DNA of 64,000 nt from Motacilla alba alba. Lineage: Eukaryota; Chordata; Aves; Passeriformes; Motacillidae. Both the position numbers and the translations under genes were made by a program. Positions 52,990 through 62,424 of this stretch are shown here, in pieces. The notes under the pieces are model-generated. The model was not told where the DNA came from, ran no database searches, and was given only the letters and a program-made list of their open reading frames with translations. Every line of letters starts with the position of its first letter. Position 1 is the first letter of the stretch. The DNA lies in contig NC_052046.1 in assembly GCF_015832195.1 (NCBI RefSeq), forward strand, positions 29,850,911 through 29,914,910, in the 5' to 3' direction.

Positions 52990-53158
52990 CTAATGGGTGC
53001 AAGGGCTTTGCTGGCTCCCCCGTGGCTGCGCCGCGGTCAGAGCGAGCGCCTTGCGCGGGGCCAGGCGCAAAGGCGTTATTAGCAATGACCAGCGGCGGCG
53101 AAACGTGGGCAGCAGGGTTTGCTCCGGGGCAGCCTTCAGCGCCAAGCCTGGCACTCAG
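52990..53158 (+). other. TRPM3: Candidate 5' exon of TRPM3 (first exon or UTR)
   Basis: The GC-rich block ends with CAG|GTAAAG at 53,158/53,159, a near-ideal splice donor. The frame in phase with the TRPM3 exon at 55,903 is open from 52,994 to the donor (55 codons), but it contains no ATG. The ATG at 53,085 is in another frame and would hit a stop soon after splicing. If this exon splices straight to 55,903, it would therefore act as 5' UTR. Translation could then start at a downstream in-frame methionine, the first of which is the last codon of the exon ending at 56,823. TRPM3 is known for many alternative N-termini, so a 5' exon here is plausible. The 5' boundary is unknown. Confidence 0.45.
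53020..53158 (+). promoter_or_regulatory. TRPM3: Small CpG island, candidate TRPM3 alternative promoter
   Basis: About 16 CpG dinucleotides fall in some 130 bases (CTGCGCCGCGG, TTGCGCGGGG, AGCGGCGGCGAAACG). The flanks on both sides are AT-rich and nearly lack CpG. In vertebrate genomes such an isolated island usually marks an unmethylated promoter or first exon. It lies 2.7 kb upstream of the first TRPM3 exon seen here, on the same strand, and ends at a strong donor. I see no well-placed TATA box, which is usual for CpG promoters. Confidence 0.6.
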
Positions 53159-55902
53159 GTAAAGAAAAGAGAGAAAGAAAGTGTTCTTGGTGGGATTTTG
53201 CAGCGAGGTTAATAAAAAGAGAGACTCACCTGGAGAGTTAAACTATGAATAAACTGAATTAAAGTATGGCATGTACTTCATGAATTCACTGTGGACTTTA
53301 TATTGTCTCATTAACCATTACTGAAGGAGTCTTTGAAGAGAAAGAGAAGATAAGCTTCTTGCTCTACTAGTCTTGAAAATACTTTGCTATAGCCTTCTAA
53401 ACTTTTTATTACTGTACTAATTTGCATTATAAGTAAGAGTTTAATGCAGACAGTTTAGTTATTAATATGTAGATTTCCTGAAGTTATTCTGTTATGAAGA
53501 CTCTACAGCAAGTAGTATCATTTATTATATCTCTGAGCATTATAGTTCCTTGCAAATTATATCTGTTGCAGAAAGATAACTGGGATGGGGCAGTGTAACC
53601 AGATGCTTTCTTTTAAATTTGGAAGGACAAGGAATTATTAGATTACAAAATCACGTATTTTGTCATCACAACTTTGCTGGTTTGGAGAGTACATTGTTTG
53701 AGATCTAAAAGCTGGAAAGTATCTTTTCCTGATGTGAATAAAGGAGATTTTAAACCCAATTATTATTTTTACAATATTACCTTTGAATAAGTGTGATGAA
53801 AATTCAAATACAAATTATTATTTTTGTTATTAACTTTTTTTTAATGCAGCTGTGTTTCTTTTCCTCTTGCAAAAACTATATGAGAAAGAGTAGGAAAACA
53901 AATTTTAAATGTCAGTTTCTTGGATTGTGAAAGCTTGCTTTTATATCTAGTGAAAAAATTTCAGTGAAGTATCTGTTATGGCACCTTTTCATACTGGAAC
54001 TTGGGATAAATTTAGCTAGTGACCACCTTTAGAAAAGACACATTAGTTTTATGTAGCCAGGAAATTCATTATGGTAAATTGTTTGCAGAAAATGATGAAA
54101 AGAGTAATACATTTAATAAAAGATATTTAGAAGTTATAATAAATTAAATCTCAAGGCAGTCTCTCTTAGGTGAGTATTACTCTTTTAGCTTTCAGAATGT
54201 CTATTTAACGATACTTTGTTCAAAAAAACCCATATCTTGCCCAACCTTCTCTTTGCTACCAAGAGAAAAAACAGTCAAATACAGTTTTATTTAAGACTTT
54301 TTTTTTCTGACTGTAAAAGTGATGCTAGGTATCTGCTAGTCCTACAAAATATTAATTTCAGCAGATTTTTGAAATAAAAATGCCTCTAGACTAAAGATAA
54401 AATATTACTAAATAGCACCAGTAACCACTAGATCCAGCAAGGAATTTTTTTTTTCTGTAAAAAGCAGAAGAATAAATTCTATATACTGGGACTGATAAGT
54501 AGTAGACATAGCTAGAAATTCTTGTGATGTTATTTTATAGTTTGTGCTAGTGACATTCACCCACTCCAAGAAATTTCTTTAGTTTACAGTAATTTTCATA
54601 TGTATCAGAAGCAGAGGGTTCTGGTTTTAAACATGGAAAACAGGATACAGATCAACAGATTGAGTTGACAAGAAGGTAACATTAGTGATGCAACATTAGT
54701 TAGTTAAAGTAATATATAGGTGTTATTTATATACCCTTGCATAGTAAAAAGTAACATTAATTAGTTACATAGGCAATTTCAAAAGTTGTCCTTTCATAGA
54801 GGCAAAATGCTCACATTTCCATTAAATTGTTTTAAGTTAATTTCGCATTACTTAATTCTCAGATAATTTTGTCATAGTCCACAGTTTATAGCTCTGTTTA
54901 TGCTGTGCAGTTAAGTGGGAAAATTTATTATTTAAATGTTTAAGTTAATCAGTTTTAAATTAATTTTGAAAGGACAGCTTCAACTCATCTTATTAAATGA
55001 AATAATAGCGTTCTGGGTGTGTGAATGTTTTAGAGAGCTTGCCAGAACTCTTATGGAGTGAGGATTTCCTAGATTGTTAAAAATATTTCAGACTGAAATT
55101 CTCTCCTGTCATGTTTTGTGTCTGTTCTTCTCTTTTCCCTTTTTCTTTCCTACCCATCTCTCTGTTTGAAAAGATTTCTTGTTTATCTGACAATTAAGAC
55201 TATGTTGCAGGAAATTTCCTGCTTTTATGTGAATATGTGATGGAAGAACTTGAGTGTTATGAACAACCATAGCTACTATTTTAGAAGCTACCTCCCAATC
55301 ATCGGACTCAATGTATTAAAATTTTTTGTGTCTTGTTTCAAAAACAGATCTTCCTATTTTTTTTTCCTTTTTTTTTTCTTTTTTTTTTTTAAGGGGTCAA
55401 CATAGAAACCGTAGTTTCTGCCTCTGTGTTAAACAGCACTCTCAGTGCTTGTGTAAAAATGCTTCAGGTAATTTTGTTGGTTTGGTTGTAAGTTTTTTTT
55501 AATTAGAGCTGGCTTAGTTGTATCACTGATATGGAAACAGAGGTGTTTTTAGTGAATAAGTGTAGGGGTTTTTCTGCCATGCAGAAAGAGTTTGAGTTAA
55601 TTTTTCTCCAGAGATTTCTTCCTCTGTGTCCTGATTTAGGACACTCTGTTAGGAAAATATGGTAATAGCAAAGAGATCATCTGGCTAGTGAATAAGAAAA
55701 GAATATTAAAACTTTCTGTTGGGTGCTTAGCTCTAGAAGAGAAACATAGTCCTAATGGAATGTTTGCCCTCTACAAAATATGCACTGTTTATCTGAAGAG
55801 TCAGTGAAATTTCCTCTTCTGTTTAAAATTTTTCTACCATTGTACTGTAAGTTGTGTATAATATGAAAACAGAGCTCAAAGTATTTCTTTTCTCTTTTTT
55901 AG
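53159..55902 (+). other. TRPM3: Putative TRPM3 intron
   Basis: AT-rich sequence running from the donor at 53,159 (GTAAAG) to the acceptor TTTCTTTTCTCTTTTTTAG at 55,902. No other exon or mobile element is recognised. A T-rich tract (55,359-55,393) interrupts it. Intron status depends on the upstream exon being real; if it is not, this is simply upstream sequence of the 55,903 exon. Confidence 0.5.
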
Positions 55903-55982
55903 GCACAGAAATCATGGATAGAAAGAGCATTTTACAAGAGAGAATGTGTCCATATCATACCCAGCACCAAAGACCCCCATAG
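55903..55982 (+). CDS. TRPM3: TRPM3 internal coding exon (80 bp), N-terminal cytoplasmic region
   Basis: TRPM3 is a calcium-permeable, non-selective cation channel of the plasma membrane, gated by heat and neurosteroids (pregnenolone sulfate). The exon encodes AQKSWIERAFYKRE followed by CVHIIPSTKDPHR, which as I recall it matches the TRPM3 N-terminus exactly. It lies just ahead of the melastatin homology region. The acceptor is a long pyrimidine tract ending TTTTTTAG (55,902). The exon starts in phase 0 with GCA (Ala) and ends after two bases of an Arg codon at a GTAATT donor (55,983). The next exon supplies the third base. In other vertebrates alternative first exons splice to this same Ala codon. 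TRPM1 shares part of the motif, but the following exon separates the two paralogues. No stop or frameshift is present. Confidence 0.95.
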
Positions 55983-56618
55983 GTAATTGCATGTTACTTG
56001 TGTGAAAAATGAAAGTTGGTTAAAAAATAAGTTTCTCTATATATGTATGCATAGAATGGATCTGGATATAAATATTTTGTAAACTTATTTGTTCAGAAGG
56101 TGTTTGAATTACATCTGGAGTGACGGATTATGATGGGAACAATTTGTTTACATTTCAAAACTTATTTCGTAAGAAAAAAGGTAAATCAAGGGTGGGTCAG
56201 CATCTGTGTTTAATTTCCTTATCTTCTTAGCTCAATATTCAATGCACCGAATATTTACCTAAATTGGATGCATGACATACAACATTGTCAAAAGCAAATA
56301 GATGCATTAAACTAGCAATTTAAAATTTCTGCTAATCCATGCAAAAGCTGATTACTTGTCCCGATGTTACTTGTTCTTTAATTTAATTTTGCACATATTT
56401 AGAACAAAGCATGATTTTTTTGAAATACAGGAGAGTCCAAAGTAAACAAGACATAAGGGGAAAAAAGGTAATATATGTATTTTGTTGCTTCCATACATAA
56501 AGGCTTCAGGAAAGGAATCAGCAGAGCTGAAAAGGGGTTGGGTTTTTTTTGTGGTTTGTTTCCCTGTCCAGTTTATACAGGCACACGACTCGGGTTTTCT
56601 GTTTGTTTAATGTGATAG
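55983..56618 (+). other. TRPM3: TRPM3 intron (636 bp)
   Basis: A GT-AG intron, with donor GTAATT and acceptor TGTGATAG. The acceptor's pyrimidine tract is modest (TTTTCTGTTTGTTTAATGTGATAG). It is an unusually short intron for this gene, which otherwise has very long ones. No other feature seen. Confidence 0.9.
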
Positions 56619-56823
56619 GTGTTGCTGTGGGCGTCTAACAGGTCAACACGTTGGACAGCCTCCCAGCGCCTCCGTTACTCAGAATGAGAAAAATGAAACA
56701 AGGCTTGCTCGCAATGACATCCAGTCAGAGAAGTGGTCCATCAGCAAGCACACACAGCTCAGCCCGACGGACGCCTTTGGAACCATTGAGTTCCAAGGAG
56801 GAGGCCACTCCAATAAAGCCATG
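56619..56823 (+). CDS. TRPM3: TRPM3 internal coding exon (205 bp), start of melastatin homology region
   Basis: This exon completes the split Arg codon and encodes [12 protein letters not shown], a short variable linker ([18 protein letters not shown]), then [19 protein letters not shown] and [19 protein letters not shown]. The block from the RND motif onward matches mammalian TRPM3 as I recall it. The linker differs at several places (for example T for I and QPP for LTP), as expected for a bird orthologue. TRPM1 has different residues throughout, which supports TRPM3. The exon ends in phase 0 after ATG, at the donor GTAACC (56,824). That final Met is the first in-frame ATG in these two exons and could start shorter isoforms that continue into the next exon (YVRVSF in other species). 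That next exon is not in this window. Confidence 0.95.
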
Positions 56824-59800
56824 GTAACCATGTTTTTCTTTTAGATAAATAATGCTACTAGCTAAAAGTAAGCATTCACAAAGAATGGACAATGTTCTTT
56901 CTTAACTTCATGCTAAAGTATTATTGAGTGTACGACCTGAATGTATGTTTTTATGTATCACGTGCCAAAGAGTGGGTGAACAAAATTAACTGTAAAAGCT
57001 GGAACACAGTGTCAGAGGAGCTACCTTTATGAAAGCTGAAGGCACATTAATGTTCAGCTGTCCTAATTTTATTCCAATGGCTACTCATCACTCTTTTTCT
57101 GAAGAATTTTAGAATTCAGCTATGATTTCCCATTGCTGGCTGTGTCTGCAAAGCTGACAGATTTTAACCATACCAGATTTCCATTAATATTCCTCCAGAC
57201 GTGTACAGGAAGATAGACCAGTTAGACTTACGGTTCATATTTCAGTGAAATAAGAGGGTCCAGGAAGTGTCTAATCTAGGAACTACAAAATCCCTTAATC
57301 AAGAAGTTACTCCTTCCCTGTTGTGCGGTACCAAAGTGCATTGATCTGGAGGCTTTGTTCCACTAACTTGGAGAAACGTTTCTAGCACACACACTAACTC
57401 ATGAGTGAAACTCTTCTATGTACTATTACATGAAAGGAACAATCTCTCTGGCTCTATCTAAACTGCAGAAGTTGGATCTTTGGGAATGACAGAGGAGTAT
57501 GTGCCTAGGACTTCATGGCCAATACACTGCTTTGGCAGTGAGGGCAGAAGCTGAACTCCTGGGCACTTCGCAGAATAACCTGCCCAGCATTCCAGTACTG
57601 TTTTCTGTGCATGAATTCTTCCCAACAGGTGACTCAGATCTGTCACAAAAGAGAGACTAGAGACAGTGAAAATCTCAGGTATTATGCTAGCGAGGGCAAA
57701 GAATTTTCCTCAGATGTGTACAGAAGTGCTGGAGTTGGAATAACTTCTCAAGTGGATGGTTCTGTTTGTGCAGATGGATTGCTTGTGTGATAGAAGCTAG
57801 TAAGCACTGCTGCACCAAGAAACAGAAAATTAGGTAATTTCTCTGAGAGTATCATAGACATCATATGCTGAATTAATAACCAATCACCTAAAAATTTGCA
57901 AGGCCTGAGGTCCGAAGACACAGTAATGAATGTTATTAATGATATATGGATTCTTTGCATTGGATCAGTTTCATGAGAAGTGGTAAGAGCTTCTTCAGTG
58001 ATGTCCTTGAAGATTGCTATAAGGCAATAAACAGTCCTACCCAGACATAAGTAGTCTTGTGGAGCCAAGAAATCATGAAGGTTTTAGGGAAGCTGTTGAC
58101 ACCAATTCTCTTAGAGGATTTCTCATCTTTCCTGGGATTCTGATGTCCTGGAATAGAGACAGGACACGCTCTAAGATTCATGCTGTGTGCTCAAAGATGT
58201 ACAATTGAAGTGCAACTGTGGAGATAAAACTGGAAGTCAGCATAAAGGAAAGAAAAATATTGTCACAGAGCGCAGTCAGGAGTGAAATAATGAACAATTT
58301 AGAAAAAATAAAAAAGAGAATGAAAAAAGGGACTTAAACTCTCAGAAAACTAGATAACAAGTTAAAACTTAGGGATAAAGACAATGCATTTATTGCTGGA
58401 AACTCTCCAGATTTATTTCGTCAGACTAGAATCAAGAAGCTGCACATGCCATCTATTTGTAATCATTAAAGCCCATCCAAAACATGGGAATAAAACACAT
58501 TCTCTATTCATTAAAAAAAAAAATCAACAAAAAAACACCAACTATAAAATCTCCAGAAATTTGATTATTCCACTGGTGGGAAAAGTGCTTCAAATTAAAC
58601 AATCCAGTAAATATCTCTCAAATGAGTTTTGTGACTGCTTACCAGCAGTGAGAAAAATGCCTTTTATAAGACCAAAACACAAATTAGGAGGCTTGCATAA
58701 CAATTTAAATGGAAACAGATAAAAGAATTTTGTTATAATGTGTTTGTCACAGAAGCAGCTTGAAGATGTCCTTGTGTTTATATATCCATACCCAAACATT
58801 ATTTTAAGGTAGAATATGGTCAAAAAGCTGCCTAACTACTTGTTGCAGTTTTATTAATAGAAAGGTAAACTCCTATCTTTTAATTTACTGGGTACTAATA
58901 AAATTTAACAAATAATAAAATTTAACAAATCCGTGGTTTCTGTGGAAGCCAAGAATTTGCTCAATCAAAGGAACCCACCAACTTTTTCATAAGAAGAGGG
59001 AAAAAGGAGATTTATTGATAAAATAAGGCTTGAAAAAAAAGGAGTAAGTACATAGTAGCTCCTGGAAATATTTTTGTTCAGCTGTATATTTTCAAACCAT
59101 TGCAGAGAATCTGATCAGTGTGGATAAGGGAAGAAAGATAAAGGGGAGAAAACATGAGAGATATATTCCTCTCTAAAAATGTGTTAGTAATTTTCTAGGT
59201 ACTGGCTATCAAATAATGCTATAGCATGTAAGCTGGTTTTTGCTGCCAATCAGGGTAAGTTTATATTGTACCTATTGGCTAATAAAGTCACCTTACAAAG
59301 TAGCAAGATTTGGCAAGCTGACCAAATCAAAGAAATCTTCAAAGGAAAAAATTGGCATTAAATTTTCCACCTATTCCCTATTTTATTTCCTGAAATGGAT
59401 GCCCACACGTAAAAATTACTAAGCAAGGGAAACTTCAAACTAAGAAGTATTTTCTTGGTCTCTGCTTACAGCAAAATTGGTAAATTGTTCGGAATTGGAC
59501 TTCAAAGAATTAGGTGGAATTTGTTTATAGGAACCATAACCTTAGATTTATAATGGGGAAACCAGGAGTCAATTAATGGAACAGTCAAGTTCAATGTAAA
59601 ACTTAACAGATAAGTAACAGAATTATACTTTAATACAAAATATATACTAAGTGTAATTATACTTTTCATGATACATTAATATATCAGTTTCCACCAGACA
59701 ACAAACAAATCTTTAGCTATGGAAATGAAAATGATACTGAAATTCTTACAGAACACATGGATTTGGAACAAAACAGCAAAGATACAGGTTTACATGTTGT

Positions 59801-59917
59801 AATTAGAACTGACTGGGCCATTAATTTCATTTCCACAGCCACATGGAACAAAAATTCCCAAACAGAATGACTTTTGCTAATGCCATGGAGTAGTGAAGTA
59901 TCTTCAGTGCAGCTGCA
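56824..59917 (+). other. TRPM3: TRPM3 intron, 5' part
   Basis: No further TRPM3 exon is seen up to the end of the window, so the intron after 56,823 is longer than 7.1 kb. A 17-bp unit is tandemly duplicated at 58,897-58,930. The stretch 58,930-59,860 has an AATAAATCTCC motif on minus (about 59,008-59,018) and may hide a decayed LTR, but no duplication or ends could be fixed. Confidence 0.7.
58897..58930. repeat. TRPM3: 17-bp perfect tandem duplication
   Basis: AATAAAATTTAACAAAT occurs twice without a spacer, inside the TRPM3 intron. Confidence 0.92.
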
Positions 59918-60346
59918 TTGTTGTATTGCACTAAATAGTTATTTAGTTGTTTGCACTGGGTGTTTGGTAATATGCATTGTTGACATGTTGTATCCTATCA
60001 CCACATGGTCTTCCCCTTTCCCCGATGTCAGTGTGGTGTTCTCTCCCCGGTTTGCCCCTCCCCTCGCCCAAACTCACTTGTATCCCACTGGCTGTGGCCC
60101 CCGTCCTCCACCCCCCTTCCCCTCAGCTCAAAATGCCCGCCAGAGGAGGTCACTGCCTCTTTTTCATCTGGGGGGTCACCTGCATGATCTGATGTCTCCT
60201 ATCAAGGAAATAAATTTATGACTTAGTCCCCACCAGGAGAAGAGCTCTTCTCGTCCTTTGCCTTTTGTCCATGTAAGATCGTGTGGGCTGGGGTCCATAG
60301 CTGGCTGGATTGGACCCGAACAGCTTGTCAGACACGGATTCTTACA
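59918..60346 (+). mobile_element. Solo LTR of an endogenous retrovirus (about 430 bp)
   Basis: It is flanked by CTGCA at 59,913-59,917 and 60,347-60,351. It contains the C-rich U3 block (CCCTCCCCTCGCCC, CCACCCCCCTTCCCC), AATAAATTTATGACTTAG with the polyadenylation signal at about 60,208, and the U5 end AGAAGAGCTCTTCTCGTCC ... GATTCTTACA. I recognise this order from songbird LTRs, in plus orientation and the same sense as TRPM3. The left end begins TTGTTGTATTG, not a clean TG, so the start may be off by one base. No internal retroviral genes are present. Its polyadenylation signal lies in the gene's sense direction and could in principle truncate transcripts. Confidence 0.78.
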
Positions 60347-61002
60347 CTGCACTATCCTCCTTAAATCAATCATACAAATAGCTTAATAATTTGTGCAGGA
60401 TATTACATAGAAACACATAGCTGAGATTAGGTAACACTGTTTAACAAGATCAATTACTAAAAAGGCCTTTCCTTCAATTTCATGCAACTACAGATGATCC
60501 TGCAACAAGACTGTGGTATTTAGATCTCTGTCAATCTCATATTTTCTTTACAAGTGACTCATTCTATTAGTATGTAAGAAATGCAATTAAAAATTTTGCT
60601 TGTCTGCAATTAATTTATTTAATAGCAGATTTTCAAATTTAACAACTGTAAAAAAATGTGAGAGGCATGTGGATGTACATAAATTTTATTAATAGGTTTT
60701 GTAAATAAAATTGAGAAAAATGCAGGAAAACTAATAAAATATTATCTGCTTACACTAGTCAGCTCTTTGCTGTTTAAGAAGTAACACGCTTAATCCAACT
60801 TTATATTAGCATTTTATTAAATCAGAGAGCAATTATCAAACTCATGTGAGTGATTCCATTCCAATTAAGAGCAGTATTCTGAAAAATTTGAAAATGTGTT
60901 CTGTTCATTAGTGTACCAATTAAGACAATCTTTCTGAGATGCATTGTGCACTGCGCTTTTGAGCAAACTAAACCCATTTTTTTAATACACTATATGCCTT
61001 TA

Positions 61003-61006
<4 letters not shown>

Positions 61007-61051
<45 letters not shown>
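61007..61051. repeat. (CA)n microsatellite
   Basis: About 22 uninterrupted CA units in the TRPM3 intron, long enough to be highly variable. Confidence 0.97.
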
Positions 61052-61053
<2 letters not shown>

Positions 61054-61758
61054 ATTCTCTCATTAACTGCTGGGCCTGGATTGTCTATAAACTTCTTTAA
61101 AGGATTGCTCTTTGAAGAAATAAAATTTCTTTCATCATGGTTTTTCAGGGTTAAATGGAAGATGGTTGTTTGAAAAGCCTTTGGTGAGTTAAATAGATTC
61201 CTCCTCACTGAATGCATTTCAATGATACATTTCATATGCAGAGTAAAATCCTAAAATAAGTTTGCAGCTGCAAAAGAAAGGAAGTTTACTTCAGTGTTAT
61301 CTGCTTAACTTTTCTTATGGTGTAAGGAAACATGAAAGAACAACAGTAGAATTTCAATGAATATTAACAGTTACTTAGATGAAGTTGTTAATATTCAGAT
61401 CCTTAAAATTTTATTATTTGGAAGTCAGTCACAGAAAAAGGTATTTTTCTTGGTTAAAAATGCATTGAGTTTTATAAAAACTGTATAAAAAGGATGCCAA
61501 AAGTCATCAGGGCTTTTGAGAGGAAAATAAAGATAATCATATAACTTGCATAAACCATGAAAAGGCAGCAAACATTGTTTCTGTCATAGTAAATTACTTC
61601 TTAAAAAATATTTACAGAATTTAAAAGATGGTGTTCTACATGGACAAAAAGGGGAAATAACACAGAGAAACCTTTATCCAAAGCCCATTTAAATCATTGA
61701 TAGAGAACCAATCTGGTTTCAGTCTAAGTAACAGGGGTTTTGTCTAATAAAGTGAGAA

Positions 61759-61762
<4 letters not shown>

Positions 61763-61806
<44 letters not shown>
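61763..61806. repeat. (T)44 homopolymer
   Basis: An uninterrupted run of 44 T. Birds have no active L1-type poly(A) retroposition, so this is more likely slippage expansion or an assembly/sequencing effect than a retrocopy tail. No gene-like sequence lies on the minus strand upstream of it. Confidence 0.95.
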
Positions 61807-61807
<1 letters not shown>

Positions 61808-62380
61808 TGAGGATCATGCTTTTGGGGCAACCAGTCTTTAATTTGAAGACATATCTGTAGTGATAGAAACTTAAATAAGTTACCAAAAAGAAACACAGGA
61901 GCAATGTTAGAATGCAGATCACAAATGTTGTCTGAATAGATTTACTTTCAGAAATACATCAAAATTCTGAGTCTCTTTAATTTATTCACTGACACTCTCA
62001 TCTGCAATCATTCCCCAAGTACTTTAATGAGACAGCTGTGCTTAAGTAATAGAGTAGTTATTCTGTTTCTCAGGAACTTTGACTTTTGCCCTGGGGCCCT
62101 GGAGTCGAACTTGGAAATGTCTGGCTGTTTGACTGATGGTGGGCATAGATTTGTTTTAGAGAACACTTGACAAAAAATGTGAAACAACAAATGCACTCTT
62201 GTTGACTACCACTATGCTGGTCTGGGATGAAATGGGCATTGCAGCTTGAGGTTGATGCTTTGTCCTTTCACATTCTGGCAGTTGATGCCAGTCAGGTCAG
62301 TCTGTAGGTTTTGTGATTCAGAACTGTACTTCTGCTTCCTAACTTGCCCTGCTTTGCCGACACATAAAAACAGAATTCTT

Positions 62381-62424
62381 GCATCCTATCCCTATACTTT
62401 TCGCATCCTATCCATATACTTCTC
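62381..62424. repeat. 22-bp tandem duplication (two mismatches)
   Basis: Two adjacent copies start GCATCCTATCC and end ATACTT(T/C)TC. They differ at two positions. Confidence 0.88.

Noticed and set aside
53085..53161. ATG-started frame in the CpG island (MTSGGETWAAG...) as the TRPM3 start
   Set aside because: Splicing at 53,158 to the exon at 55,903 would put it out of frame and reach a stop within a few codons.
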